Source: Burkholderiales bacterium
GTDB lineage: Bacteria; Pseudomonadota; Gammaproteobacteria; Burkholderiales; SHXO01
DNA: 64,000 nucleotides
Direction of reading: 5' to 3'
NCBI GenBank assembly: GCA_020854105.1
Contig: JADZGB010000031.1
Location: forward strand, 248,001 to 312,000
The notes beneath the pieces were generated by a model. The model saw only the letters and a program-made list of their open reading frames with translations, ran no database searches and had not been told where the DNA came from. This document shows positions 17,944 through 26,800 of this stretch, one piece after another (position 1 is the first letter of the stretch; the number at the start of each line of letters is the position of its first letter). Made by a program: the position numbers and the translations under genes.

Positions 17944-18936
17944 ATGCAGCGGCGCCGTGTCCGGTTCCGGCGAGCGCCCGGTCACGTCCTCGCACCCGAG
18001 CCCTACAATGGCGGCATCGCACATCGAGCCGGTGCCTTGCCAGTCGAGCCGACCCTACATCCGGGCCAGGTCATCGCCGTCCATGGACGGCAGTATCTGG
18101 TCGAACTCCATGACGGCGAAACCCTCGCCTGCTTTCCGCGTGGCAAGAGGAGCGAGCTGGCCTGCGGTGACCGCGTCGCCGTGCTGCGCACCGCTCGCGG
18201 CCAGGGCGTGATCGAAGCGACCGATCCGCGCCGCACGCTGCTGTATCGCTCCGACCTGCACCGTCAGAAGCTGATCGCGGCAAATGCCGACCTGATGATC
18301 GTGGTACTGGCGGGGGCGCCGTCGTTCTACGAGGAACTGCTGGACCGCTGCCTGGTAGCAGCCGAGCACCAGCACATCGCGGCGCTGATCGTGCTCAACA
18401 AGTTCGATCTGCAGCCCTCGGTGGCGGTCCTGGAACGCCTGCAGCGCTACGTCGCACTCGGCTACGAGGTCGTGCCGCTGATCGCGCGCCAGGACGTGGG
18501 ACCGCTGCGGCCCCGGCTGGCGGGGCACATCAGCGTACTGGTGGGCCAGTCGGGCATGGGCAAGTCCACCATCGTCAATGCCCTCGTGCCCGATGCCCGC
18601 GCTGCCATCGGCGACATCTCGATCGCACTCGACTCGGGCCGCCACACGACCACACACGCGCGCCTGTATCGCCTGGGACCGGACACCACCCTCATCGATT
18701 CGCCGGGCATGCAGGAGTTCGGCCTGCATCACGTGAGTATCGGCCAACTGCCGCATTGCTTCGTCGAGTTCCGTGCATGGATCGGGCAGTGCCGCTTCAA
18801 CGACTGCCGCCATCTCGGCGAACCCGATTGCGCGGTTCAGGCCGCCCAGGCGCGCGGGGACATCGATGCCAGGCGCCTGGCCGTGTACCGCAAGCTGGTG
18901 CGCGAGGCGCAGGCGCGCGACAGGCGCCGGTACTAG
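17944..18936 (+). CDS. rsgA: Ribosome small-subunit biogenesis GTPase RsgA
   Basis: A circularly permuted GTPase that checks late 30S assembly. Order of parts: OB-fold (GQVIAVHGRQYLVEL on), G4 motif NKFD, P-loop GQSGMGKST, DSPGMQEFGL as the G3 motif, and the zinc module CRFNDCRHLGEPDC. The longest frame starts with ATG at 17944 (330 residues). The first 31 residues are unusual for the family, and a TTG at 18037 gives 299 residues with a typical beginning, so the true start is uncertain. TACAAT at 18004-18009 would fit a promoter for the shorter form. The 3' end overlaps the convergent next gene by four bases. Confidence 0.93.
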   Translation: MQRRRVRFRRAPGHVLAPEPYNGGIAHRAGALPVEPTLHPGQVIAVHGRQYLVELHDGETLACFPRGKRSELACGDRVAVLRTARGQGVIEATDPRRTLLYRSDLHRQKLIAANADLMIVVLAGAPSFYEELLDRCLVAAEHQHIAALIVLNKFDLQPSVAVLERLQRYVALGYEVVPLIARQDVGPLRPRLAGHISVLVGQSGMGKSTIVNALVPDARAAIGDISIALDSGRHTTTHARLYRLGPDTTLIDSPGMQEFGLHHVSIGQLPHCFVEFRAWIGQCRFNDCRHLGEPDCAVQAAQARGDIDARRLAVYRKLVREAQARDRRRY

Positions 18937-19859
18937 CCGCCCACCCAGCTGGCGAGCGTCATCAGCAACAGCAGCACCAGCCAGACGATGAGCGCACGCC
19001 ACAACAGGCCGAGCGCGTTCTGCAGATAGTCGGAATCGGGCACCGCGCCCTCGCCCAATTCGGGACGGAAGCGCATTCCCTGAACGGCCGGCAATGCACC
19101 GCCCAGGCGCACTCCCAGGGCTCCGGCCCCGCTGGCCAGCACGATGCCGTCGGATTGATTGACCCAGGAGCGCGCCTGCGTGCGCCAGGCAGAGATGGCG
19201 TCCTCGAAGTTGCCGGCGATGGCAAAGCCGACCGCCGACAGGCGCACCGGCAGCCAGTCGATCACGCGGAATGCCTTCGCCGCGAACAGGCCGAACGGCC
19301 CGAACGCCTCGTCCTGGCGCATGCCCCAGCGCCGATCCATCTCCTCGCACAGGCGATAGAGCAGTGCGCCGGACGGACCGGGCAGGAGGATGAACCAGAA
19401 AATGATCCCGAACACCTGGCGATGCGTGCGCACCAGCGCCGTCTCGATCGCCGCCTTGGCAATGTCGGGTTCGCCGAAGTCCACCGCGGACTCGCCCCGC
19501 CAGGCGGTGAGCAGCGCACGGGCGCGCTCCGCCTCGCCCGCGCGCATCGCGTCCAGGATGTCGCGCAGCGGCTGCACGGCCTCGCGAAATCCCAGGCACA
19601 CGTACAGAACCATCAGCGTCCAGATCCACCCCAGGAGCGGCGTCACGTAGTGGAGTGCGTAGAAAACCAGCAGCGCGAGCAGGACCCAGGGCAGCACGGC
19701 AGCGCACCAGCCGATCACGCCGTGCGCGCGCTGACCCGCATTCAGGTCATGCGCCAGCCGGTCGGTATAGCGCTGATAGGCAGCGAGGAGCGTGCTCGCC
19801 CACGGCAGCGGGCGGGCGTTCTCGATCAGCAGCGCCAGAAGGATGGTGAAGAAGGACAT
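18933..19859 (-). CDS. CobD/AmpE-family inner-membrane protein
   Basis: A 308-residue protein with hydrophobic segments at the N-terminus (MSFFTILLALLIENARPL), around residues 50-90, near 150-165 and at the C-terminus. This pattern, and motifs such as WLPVRLSAVGFAIAGNFEDA, are shared by the CobD/CbiB and AmpE families. No cobalamin genes lie nearby, so adenosylcobinamide synthesis is unlikely to be certain here; many betaproteobacteria carry such a 'CobD/CbiB family' orphan. It is convergent with rsgA and ends four bases inside it. Confidence 0.75.
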   Translation of the reverse strand: MSFFTILLALLIENARPLPWASTLLAAYQRYTDRLAHDLNAGQRAHGVIGWCAAVLPWVLLALLVFYALHYVTPLLGWIWTLMVLYVCLGFREAVQPLRDILDAMRAGEAERARALLTAWRGESAVDFGEPDIAKAAIETALVRTHRQVFGIIFWFILLPGPSGALLYRLCEEMDRRWGMRQDEAFGPFGLFAAKAFRVIDWLPVRLSAVGFAIAGNFEDAISAWRTQARSWVNQSDGIVLASGAGALGVRLGGALPAVQGMRFRPELGEGAVPDSDYLQNALGLLWRALIVWLVLLLLMTLASWVGG

Positions 19860-19916
19860 GTGCCGATTCTAAACGACACTCGCACGCGCGAGCTGTCGAC
19901 CGCGCCGGACAGCAGC

Positions 19917-22223
19917 TCAGCTGGTCAGGCGCAGATACAGTGCCGGCAGCTTCTCCGGCAGCCGGCGCAGATGATCGAGCACCATGAAGTTGCGCGCGCC
20001 GAAGATGCGCGTGACGTACTCGTCGGCCGCGGGATCGAGACTCAGGCAGAAGGTCGCGATGCCGTGGCGGCGCTGGTCCTCCACCGCCCGTTTGGTGTCG
20101 AAGATCAGGTACTGGCGGTCGTGCACGTCGATGTCGTGCGGTTCGCCGTCGGTCAGCAGCAGGATCAGCCGCTGGGCGGCACGGCGCTGGCGCAGAAAGT
20201 GGCCGGCGTGGCGCAGGGCCGTACCCATGCGCGTGGACAACCGCCCCTTCATTCCGGCCAGACGCGCGCGCGCCAGCTCGTCGTAGGGCTGGTCGAAGTC
20301 CTTGAAGCGGTAGTACTCGATTTCGTGGCGGCCATTGGAATCGAAGCCATGGACCGCGAAGTTGTCGCCCAGGTCGTCCATCGCGTGCGCCACCAGCGCA
20401 GTGGCCTCGCGCGCGAGCTCGAGCACGGTCGTGCCGGCGGCCGGCACCCAGTCGTTGGTGGACTGCGACAGGTCCAGCAGCACCAGCACTGCCAGATCCC
20501 GGCTGTTGCGCCCCTGGCGCTGGTGCACGCGCGGATCGGGTACACGCCCGGCGCGCAGATCGATGGTCGCACCGATGCACGCATCCAGGTCGATGCGGTC
20601 CCCCTCCAGCTGCTTCTTCAGCCGCTGCGGCCGCTGCATCTGCACCGCCCTGATCATGCTGGTGAGGCGCCGCACGGTCTCGTCATTGCGCTGAAGAACT
20701 TCCTCGATCACCCGGGGGTCCCCGGGCTCCGCGGCCTTCTCGATCAGTGTGCACCAGCGCGGACGATCGATGCCGACCAGGTAGTCCCATTCATCGTAGA
20801 GATAGGGCTGCAGCAGCGCGGCCTCGATCACCGCCGCCTCGCTCGCACTCACATGGTCCGGCTGCGCCGTGTCCGGCTGGGCCGGACCACCCTGCTCCTC
20901 GTCGGTCTGCGCACTGGACTGCTCGCCCCCCTCCTGCTGCTCGAGCTTCGCCGACTGCAGGATCGTCTCCTGGTCGTCGCTGCGCTGTTCGCCTGCATCG
21001 CCCATGTCCCACAGGTGCAGGTTGTCGTCGCGGTACAGCGGCTCGATGACGTAGGTCCTGAAGTCGAACGGCACGCGCATCCGGCCGAAATCGTCGCCCA
21101 GCAGGGCGCCGATCTCGCGGCTGATTGCCGGGACTTCCAGCTGGTCCAGCGCCTGCGCGAACATGTGTCGGCCCCTGGCGACGAATGCATTCTCGTCGTG
21201 GTAGCCGGGATCGATCAGCGCGCGCGAGAGACGCTGCATCAGCGACACGGCCGAGAAGGTGACAGTCGGCAGCGCCACGTGGAAGGGCAGCCACAGCGCG
21301 CGCAACCCCGGCATCTCGCGCATGGCAAGATGCTCCGCGCGCGCGTCCTCGATCAGCGAAACCAGTGCGACCTGGATCGGCCGCAGCGCCCGCAGCGCGA
21401 AGCGCTGTGCCGAGAACTGCAGGTGCGCAGCCGCGTGCGCCGCAGCCGCGCGGTACAGGGCAACGCCATCCTGACCGAGAAAGACCTCGAAGGCCCGCGG
21501 CATGCGGATCACGCCGTCCACGATCGACACGCGCTGCCCTTTCCTTCCTTCGCCCGAAACCGTCGCGGGACGCAGCGCGGTGTCGCGCGCCCACAGCGCA
21601 CGCAAGTAGAAGCCCAGCCGCCGCTCCACTGCGGTGAACAGCACGCCTTCACCGGCCGCGCGCAGGATGGCGCGCGCATCCCGGCTCTCCAGTCTGAACC
21701 AGGCGTGACGTTCATCCGGATCGGTCCCGTGCGACTGCACACCCAGCAGCGCCCAGCGCCGCAGGCCATCGAGCGCGAGCTGATCCAGCAGCCTCCCGCT
21801 CTGCACGAACAGCGGAATCAGCGCATCGGGTGCGGCTTCACTGAGCTCGTCGATGATGCCGAGGTAGGCGTGCAACTGCTGCGCGGCCGGCAGACGCCCC
21901 AGCGCCTGCGGCAGGCTGTCGAACAGACTGTCGAGCGCGGACGTGCCGGCATGCCGGAGTACCGAAACCGACACGCCGAGCAGGCATGCGAGGCTGGATT
22001 CTCCGTAGGCCCGCAGCACCTGCGGTGCGGCGCGCAGGTAGGAGACCGCGACCGCGATGCCGCAGCCGGCCTGCAGCAGACCAGCCGCGCCATCGAGCAG
22101 GACACGCTGGTTCTCGAAGGAGAGCCCGCGCGAGGCCTCGTCCCACGCCGCTTCGACCAGTTCGCGCGCCGCATCCGGAAGTGCAGAGAACAGCTCGGGA
22201 TGCGCCTGCGCCACGGAGTGCAC
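19917..22223 (-). CDS. NorD/CbbO-type VWA-domain protein
   Basis: A 768-residue protein with a C-terminal von Willebrand A domain. The metal-binding MIDAS motif is seen as DLSQSTND near residue 560, with a later TDGEPHDID loop. The central part contains an acidic, Gln/Glu-rich linker. Family members act with a MoxR-type AAA+ partner to activate a metalloenzyme: NorD for nitric oxide reductase, CbbO for RuBisCO. The partner gene ends 22 bases upstream. Neither norCB nor cbbLS/cbbM is present in this window, so which enzyme is served cannot be decided. The long repeated charged linker is typical of CbbO. Confidence 0.85.
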   Translation of the reverse strand: MHSVAQAHPELFSALPDAARELVEAAWDEASRGLSFENQRVLLDGAAGLLQAGCGIAVAVSYLRAAPQVLRAYGESSLACLLGVSVSVLRHAGTSALDSLFDSLPQALGRLPAAQQLHAYLGIIDELSEAAPDALIPLFVQSGRLLDQLALDGLRRWALLGVQSHGTDPDERHAWFRLESRDARAILRAAGEGVLFTAVERRLGFYLRALWARDTALRPATVSGEGRKGQRVSIVDGVIRMPRAFEVFLGQDGVALYRAAAAHAAAHLQFSAQRFALRALRPIQVALVSLIEDARAEHLAMREMPGLRALWLPFHVALPTVTFSAVSLMQRLSRALIDPGYHDENAFVARGRHMFAQALDQLEVPAISREIGALLGDDFGRMRVPFDFRTYVIEPLYRDDNLHLWDMGDAGEQRSDDQETILQSAKLEQQEGGEQSSAQTDEEQGGPAQPDTAQPDHVSASEAAVIEAALLQPYLYDEWDYLVGIDRPRWCTLIEKAAEPGDPRVIEEVLQRNDETVRRLTSMIRAVQMQRPQRLKKQLEGDRIDLDACIGATIDLRAGRVPDPRVHQRQGRNSRDLAVLVLLDLSQSTNDWVPAAGTTVLELAREATALVAHAMDDLGDNFAVHGFDSNGRHEIEYYRFKDFDQPYDELARARLAGMKGRLSTRMGTALRHAGHFLRQRRAAQRLILLLTDGEPHDIDVHDRQYLIFDTKRAVEDQRRHGIATFCLSLDPAADEYVTRIFGARNFMVLDHLRRLPEKLPALYLRLTS

Positions 22224-22245
22224 CGCAATCTCCTGAAACGGCGTG

Positions 22246-23064
22246 CTAGAAGAAGGCCTTTACCGCGGCCTCGAGCGCATCGCGCATGTCCGCATCGTCG
22301 GTGAGCGGGCGAACCAGCGCCACGCTGCAGGCGGCTGCGGGCGCTACACCTCCGGCGATGAGCTGCCCGGCGTACACGAGCATGCGGGTGGACATGCCCT
22401 CCTCCAGGCCATGACCCTTGAGATTGCGCGACTTCTCGCCGACCGAGACCAGCATTCCGGCGATCTGGGGCGAGACACCGGACTCGTGCGCGACGATCTC
22501 GATCTCCACTTCACGCACCGGCCAGTCGAAGTCGAGCGCGCCGAAACGCTGCCTGGTAGATTGCTTGAGGTCCTTCATGATGTTCTGGTAACCGGGGTTG
22601 TACGAGATCACCAGCTGGAAATCCGGATGCGCGTGCACCAGCTCGCCCTTCTTCTCCAGCGGCAGTACGCGGCGCGCGTCGGTGAGCGGGTGGATCACCA
22701 CGGTGGTGTCCTGCCGCGCCTCGACCACCTCGTCGAGATAGCAGATCGCGCCGTAACGCACGGCCAGCGTGAGCGGTCCGTCACTCCAGTGCGTGCCTCC
22801 GGCATCGAGCAGATGGCGGCCGACGAGATCCGAGGCGGTCATGTCCTCGTGGCAGGCGATGGTGACCAGCGGCTTGCCCAGGCGCCAGGCCATGTACTCG
22901 ACGAAGCGCGTCTTGCCGCAGCCGGTAGGTCCCTTGAGCATCATCGGCATGCGCACCGCGTAGGCCGCCTCGTACAGGGCGACCTCCTGGCCGGTGGCGC
23001 GGTAATACGGTTCCTCGTCGATCACGTACTGCGCGATCGAGTTCTCGCTGGGAAGACGATGCAT
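22246..23064 (-). CDS. NorQ/CbbQ-type MoxR AAA+ ATPase
   Basis: A 272-residue AAA+ ATPase. Walker A GPTGCGKT is at residues 45-52, Walker B is [12 protein letters not shown], and the conserved [12 protein letters not shown] lies after it. The start at 23064 ([10 protein letters not shown]) is chosen over an upstream frame because AGGAAAGG precedes it. The C-terminal CbbQ_C region is complete. It forms a two-gene operon with the VWA gene and works as a ring ATPase that remodels its target enzyme. It resembles CbbQ and NorQ about equally to my eye. Confidence 0.9.
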   Translation of the reverse strand: MHRLPSENSIAQYVIDEEPYYRATGQEVALYEAAYAVRMPMMLKGPTGCGKTRFVEYMAWRLGKPLVTIACHEDMTASDLVGRHLLDAGGTHWSDGPLTLAVRYGAICYLDEVVEARQDTTVVIHPLTDARRVLPLEKKGELVHAHPDFQLVISYNPGYQNIMKDLKQSTRQRFGALDFDWPVREVEIEIVAHESGVSPQIAGMLVSVGEKSRNLKGHGLEEGMSTRMLVYAGQLIAGGVAPAAACSVALVRPLTDDADMRDALEAAVKAFF

Positions 23065-23185
23065 GGACCTTTCCTGACTGCCGGGTGATTGGACTGGGAA
23101 TGGCGTCTCGTACGCCATGCGCTACAGCCCACACTTTACAGGGCGGCGCACGGGAGGTGGGCGGCCGGGGTGCCCCGGTCATCCC

Positions 23186-23869
23186 TCATCGGTCGAACGG
23201 CACGTCAGCGGCGATGCGCTCCACGACCGCGTCCACGCCTTCGCCGGAATGGCAATTGGTGAGCAGCAGCGGCCGGCCGCTGCGCGCATGCGAGCCCTCC
23301 CGGATCATGCGCTGGACGTCGACGCGCACATAGGGGGCCAGATCGATCTTGTTGATCACCAGAAGGTCGCATTGCACCACACCCAACCCGCCCTTGCGCG
23401 GGATGTCGTCGCCGCCGGCAGTGTCGATGACGAACAGCCAGTAGTCCACCAGATCGAGCGAGAAGGTGGAGGCGAGGTTGTCGCCGCCGCTCTCGATGAG
23501 CACCAGGTCGAGCGGATCGAACTTCGCCTCGAGCTCGTCCGCCGCCTGGATGTTGAGCGTCGGATCCTCGCGTATCGCGGTGTGCGGACAGGCCCCGGTC
23601 TCCACCGCCATCACGCGCTCGGGGTCGATCAGTCCGCTGCGCTGCACGCGCTCGGCATCCTCCCTGGTCACCAGGTCATTGGTGATCACGGCCAGGCGCG
23701 TCCCGCGCGCGATGAAGCGCGGGATCAGCTGCTCGAGCAGAGCGGTCTTGCCGGATCCGACCGGTCCGCCGATGCCGACGCGGGCGGCGCCGGGACGTGG
23801 GGATGCGGGCTGGGGCGATGCGGGGTGTCGTGGTGCGGGGCCCTGCGCGGCGGGATCGCCTATGTGCAT
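23186..23869 (-). CDS. ureG: Urease accessory GTPase UreG
   Basis: A 227-residue GTPase that powers nickel delivery into apo-urease. The P-loop GPVGSGKT is at residues 35-42. [12 protein letters not shown] and ESGGDNLAS are diagnostic of UreG, and NKIDLAPYV is the base-recognition motif. The first 30 residues are Pro-rich rather than His-rich. The ATG at 23869 is favoured; the longer frame upstream runs into ureE. It lies 47 bases after ureE. Both are cut off from ureF by about 2.4 kb that contains an IS element and an opposite-strand gene. Confidence 0.95.
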   Translation of the reverse strand: MHIGDPAAQGPAPRHPASPQPASPRPGAARVGIGGPVGSGKTALLEQLIPRFIARGTRLAVITNDLVTREDAERVQRSGLIDPERVMAVETGACPHTAIREDPTLNIQAADELEAKFDPLDLVLIESGGDNLASTFSLDLVDYWLFVIDTAGGDDIPRKGGLGVVQCDLLVINKIDLAPYVRVDVQRMIREGSHARSGRPLLLTNCHSGEGVDAVVERIAADVPFDR

Positions 23870-23916
23870 TCGAGTTGCCTGCTTCGTGATCCGTGACTGG
23901 TGGGCTGCGCCCCGCT

Positions 23917-24396
23917 TCAGGGCGCCTCTTCGATGCGCCTGACGCGTCCGTCGGCCATGAGATGCGCCAGCCGCCCGAGATAGATCTCCACGGGGCCCTG
24001 CAGCGCGATGCGCAGGCGCGAGCCGCCGAAGGCCACCTTCCAGTGCATGTTGCCGGCGAAGTAGCCGACTTCCAGGGCGCGGGGAACATCGTCTGCTTCG
24101 AGTACCAGCCACTTCCTCCGCGCCATGCGCACGACCACTGCACGGGTCTGGTCCAGGAAGACGACGGCTCCGTCACTCAGTTTCTGGCTGCGCGGCAGGC
24201 GCAGCACGCACTCGGTGCCGCGATCGGTGATGGCGCGCAGGTGGTGACGCTGGGTGTCCGTCTCACTGAGCGTGAGGTACTCCACGATCCCGGCGTGCTC
24301 CAGCCGGTGCAGGGCTTCCGCGACGGCGGCGTCGGTCGCCATACCGATAATGTGGTCGATCCTCAGCAGCGTGCCGTTGGACAGGGATGTGTACAT
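23917..24396 (-). CDS. ureE: Urease nickel metallochaperone UreE
   Basis: About 159 residues when started at 24396, where GAGGCG precedes the ATG; two further in-frame starts lie upstream at 24414 and 24462. UreE hands nickel to the UreG/UreF/UreD complex. The N-terminal beta domain ([19 protein letters not shown]) and the core metal site GNMHWKV are visible. The His-rich C-terminal tail of some UreE proteins is absent; the protein ends in RRIEEAP. It is followed by ureG and is transcribed towards it. Confidence 0.88.
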   Translation of the reverse strand: MYTSLSNGTLLRIDHIIGMATDAAVAEALHRLEHAGIVEYLTLSETDTQRHHLRAITDRGTECVLRLPRSQKLSDGAVVFLDQTRAVVVRMARRKWLVLEADDVPRALEVGYFAGNMHWKVAFGGSRLRIALQGPVEIYLGRLAHLMADGRVRRIEEAP

Positions 24397-24732
24397 CGCC
24401 TCGGAATGTATCATCTTGCCCGGCGCCGGGAGACGTGCTGCGCTACTCGCCGCGCGCGCCACGCCCGGCTACCCGGCGAGGTGCTGCCAGGGAGATGCGT
24501 CGATCCAGTCCAGGAGACAATCCCCGGGACGAATGTGGTAGCCAGGCACAACGAACAGAGAAATCTCTCCGCTGGCGTGCGCAGCTATCGGGGCATACCG
24601 GAGCCGGCGACCCGAACTGGTTCAGTGCCAGTTATATGACTCCGGCAGTTTGTGCAGGACCAATCCCGGGAATAGACTTCTCCTGCAGCACCAGAATCCG
24701 ATCGTGTCATTTCATCATGGCAGGGAGGGAGC
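24397..24732. other. Gene-free gap between divergent ureE and the secreted-protein gene
   Basis: This 336-base stretch should hold the promoters of ureE (leftwards) and of the gene at 24733 (rightwards). I see a small inverted repeat AACTGG / CCAGTT at 24615-24633 but no convincing hexamers and no RNA gene. Confidence 0.5.
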
Positions 24733-25272
24733 ATGACTCCGGGAATCCGACTCCTCGCAGGCTGTCTCATTGCAGCCGCCGCTGCATTGATTCCTTTCGC
24801 TGGCCATGCGCAGCAGAAGCACGTCCTGTCCTACGAACGTGCTGCCGACTCCAGCGAGTACACGCGGCAGCTGCGCATCGACGTCGGCGACGTTCCCGGG
24901 CATCAGATGCGCGCATACGAACTCGAGGCGACGCACGCGAACGATTCCGTCAGGTTCCTCGATGTCCCGTTGAGAAAGGAATACGTCCGCGGACTCTCCG
25001 ACTATGTCGACAGCAATGGCCGCCACTTCGGTTACACGGTGTACGTCCTGGAAAATGAGGACAGGATCTACGCACGCATAGACGGCACGACCCAGGCGGC
25101 GACGAACGGTGACGGCACGAGGAACATCACCTTCTCTGGCGTCACGACACTCACCGGCGGGACCGGCAAGTTCAAGGGCATCCGGGGCGCTCTGCGGTAC
25201 AGCGGCTTCTATGACCCGGTGGCAAACCGCAGCGGCGACAGGACAGAAGGAGAGTACTGGTTCGAGGACTAG
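24733..25272 (+). CDS. Secreted protein resembling allene-oxide-cyclase barrels
   Basis: A 179-residue protein with a clear Sec signal peptide (cleavage after AGHAQ, about residue 26). The mature part is beta-rich. The segment with VTTLTGGTGKFKGIRGALRY is reminiscent of bacterial proteins with an allene-oxide-cyclase-like barrel; I would not infer that enzyme activity. GGGAGGGAGC precedes the ATG. It lies inside the urease locus on the opposite strand between ureE and ureF. Its stop codon overlaps that of the IS-split lipoprotein gene on the other strand. Confidence 0.65.
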   Translation: MTPGIRLLAGCLIAAAAALIPFAGHAQQKHVLSYERAADSSEYTRQLRIDVGDVPGHQMRAYELEATHANDSVRFLDVPLRKEYVRGLSDYVDSNGRHFGYTVYVLENEDRIYARIDGTTQAATNGDGTRNITFSGVTTLTGGTGKFKGIRGALRYSGFYDPVANRSGDRTEGEYWFED

Positions 25273-25360
25273 GCGGGCTGTTCCCGCGCCAGTTCCTCGG
25301 CCGCTTTGCGGGCGGGGGTGGAGTTGCAGCCCGTAACCAGTGCGGCAGCACAGGCCCTAA

Positions 25361-26695
25361 CAGGCTGTTGAAATTCGTCGCAATGCGAGAGCGGCGATCG
25401 TTTCAGCGAGCTTTTTGGATGAACTTTGGTGTCCGGACGGATCGATCCAGGGGCGCTGCGCGCCGAGAAGGCGAGCAGCGGCTGCTGATTGCCTCGTCAT
25501 GCCGCACCTCCTTGCGGTACCGCGCTCAGTATTCGCGCCATTCGGACCAGATTCGAGGCGGTCATCGTCAGCTTGAAGTGCTGATCGACGTTCTGGATGC
25601 CTCGGTAGACGGTCTGCCGGATGCTTCCCACCGTCTTGCCCCAGCCGAAGTGCTCCTCGATGCGCTTGCGCTTGGCCTGGCTGAGTCGGTAGCTCTCATG
25701 GCGCGTCGTGCGCCCGTCGATGGCACTGCGTCGATTCCCCGAATCGTTGCTCGCCACATGAGGCGTTACCTGCCGGCGGCGGCACGCCTCGATGAAGTCG
25801 CGCGTGTCGTAGGCCTTGTCGGCGCCCAGCGTTCGCGGCCCGCTCGCCGGCACCGCGTCGAGCATCGCCAGGGCTGCGGCGCGCTCGCCGAATCCGTCTG
25901 CGTGCGTAACGATGGCGCCCACCACCAACCCCGAGCGGTTCTCCATCAGCACGTGGCCTTGGTAGGCCAGGATCGCTGCGGTGTTCTGGCTCTTCCTGTA
26001 TTGCCGCGCATCCGGGTCGGTCGTGCTCGCGTGCGTGTCGTTGCTGCGTCGCGTGCCTTTCCAGTTCGCCTGCGCGTTGCGCCCCGGGCCGCTCGAACCC
26101 GAATCGTCGTTGCCGTCCTTGGACTTGAAACTCTTGTGGCTGGCCCATGCCTGGATCAGCGTGCCGTCCACCGAGAAGTGCTCCTTCGAGAGCAGCCCGG
26201 CCTTGTCGGCCAGCGTCATCACCTCGGTGAAGAACGCCTCGACCACCTCGTGCTCGAGCAGCCGGTCGCGGTTCTTGGAGAACACCGAGTGATCCCACAC
26301 TGCGTCATCGATCGCAAGCCCGACGAACCAGCGAAACAGCAGGTTGTAGCGGATCTGCTCCATCAACTGGCGCTCGCTGCGAACCGAGTAGAACACCTGC
26401 AGCAGCAGCGCCCGCATCAGCTTCTCCGGCGCAATCGAGGCGCGCCCGGTGTCAGCGTAGATCGTATTGAACAGCCCATTGAGCCGCGTGAGGCTCTCGT
26501 TGACCAACTTCTGGATCGCACGCAGCGGGTGATCGACCGGCACGAAGTCATCGAGCTTCGAGAACATGAACAGCGCCTCTTGCACCGCATCCGATCCGCG
26601 CATCTTCGACCTCGCAAGGCTTCGACCATGACGTCATTATCCCAAGCGATGCCGCGTAGAGCTACGAGTTCTTGCGGGCGAATTTCAACACCCTG
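25361..26695 (-). mobile_element. Complete IS5-family insertion sequence, 1335 bp
   Basis: Terminal inverted repeats begin CAGGCTGTTGAAATTCG on the left and CAGGGTGTTGAAATTCG (reverse strand) on the right, differing at one of the first 17 positions. Both ends are bordered by CTAA (25357-25360 and 26696-26699), a 4-bp target duplication that fits the YTAR type used by the IS5 group. The single transposase gene is intact. The intact duplication and clean ends suggest a recent insertion. Confidence 0.92.
25497..26603 (-). CDS. IS5-type DDE transposase
   Basis: A 368-residue transposase. The N-terminal DUF772-like region reads FVPVDHPLRAIQKLV and RALLLQVFYSVRSERQLMEQ. The catalytic core shows HFSVDGTLIQAWAS (first Asp), GADKAYDTRDF (second Asp) and RKRIEEHFGWGKT (Glu). 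A Ser/Gly/Asp-rich insert follows the first Asp. The frame is complete, with no frameshift. Confidence 0.94.
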   Translation of the reverse strand: MRGSDAVQEALFMFSKLDDFVPVDHPLRAIQKLVNESLTRLNGLFNTIYADTGRASIAPEKLMRALLLQVFYSVRSERQLMEQIRYNLLFRWFVGLAIDDAVWDHSVFSKNRDRLLEHEVVEAFFTEVMTLADKAGLLSKEHFSVDGTLIQAWASHKSFKSKDGNDDSGSSGPGRNAQANWKGTRRSNDTHASTTDPDARQYRKSQNTAAILAYQGHVLMENRSGLVVGAIVTHADGFGERAAALAMLDAVPASGPRTLGADKAYDTRDFIEACRRRQVTPHVASNDSGNRRSAIDGRTTRHESYRLSQAKRKRIEEHFGWGKTVGSIRQTVYRGIQNVDQHFKLTMTASNLVRMARILSAVPQGGAA

Positions 26696-26800
26696 CTAAC
26701 GGCGAACGAGCGAAGCTGCAGGATGAACTGGCGGAATGTCATCTTTGTTCTTCTCCTTGAACTTGCGTGCGACGCATGAGGCAGCGGACATCGACTGGCC

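Larger units (their letters stand above)
25269..26742 (-). pseudogene. Small lipoprotein gene split by the IS5-type insertion
   Basis: Reading leftwards, ATG at 26742 follows AAGGAG and encodes MTFRQFILQLRSFAV; the frame then runs into the IS at 26695. If the element and one CTAA copy are removed, the frame continues past 25356 and ends with TAG at 25269-25271. The joined product has 44 residues with a lipobox (ALVTGC, Cys at residue 26) and a short charged tail ending ELAREQPA. It would be a small entericidin-like lipoprotein in general type, though no family is recognised. It followed ureF by about 58 bases, so it was probably at the 3' end of the urease operon. Confidence 0.75.

Noticed and set aside
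15460-18024. 854-codon open frame on the minus strand
   Set aside because: Antisense to the DUF1631 gene; low-complexity composition and no recognisable protein.
18756-22304. 1182-codon open frame on the plus strand
   Set aside because: Antisense shadow of the CobD-family and VWA-protein genes; no motif and the opposite strand has clear domains.
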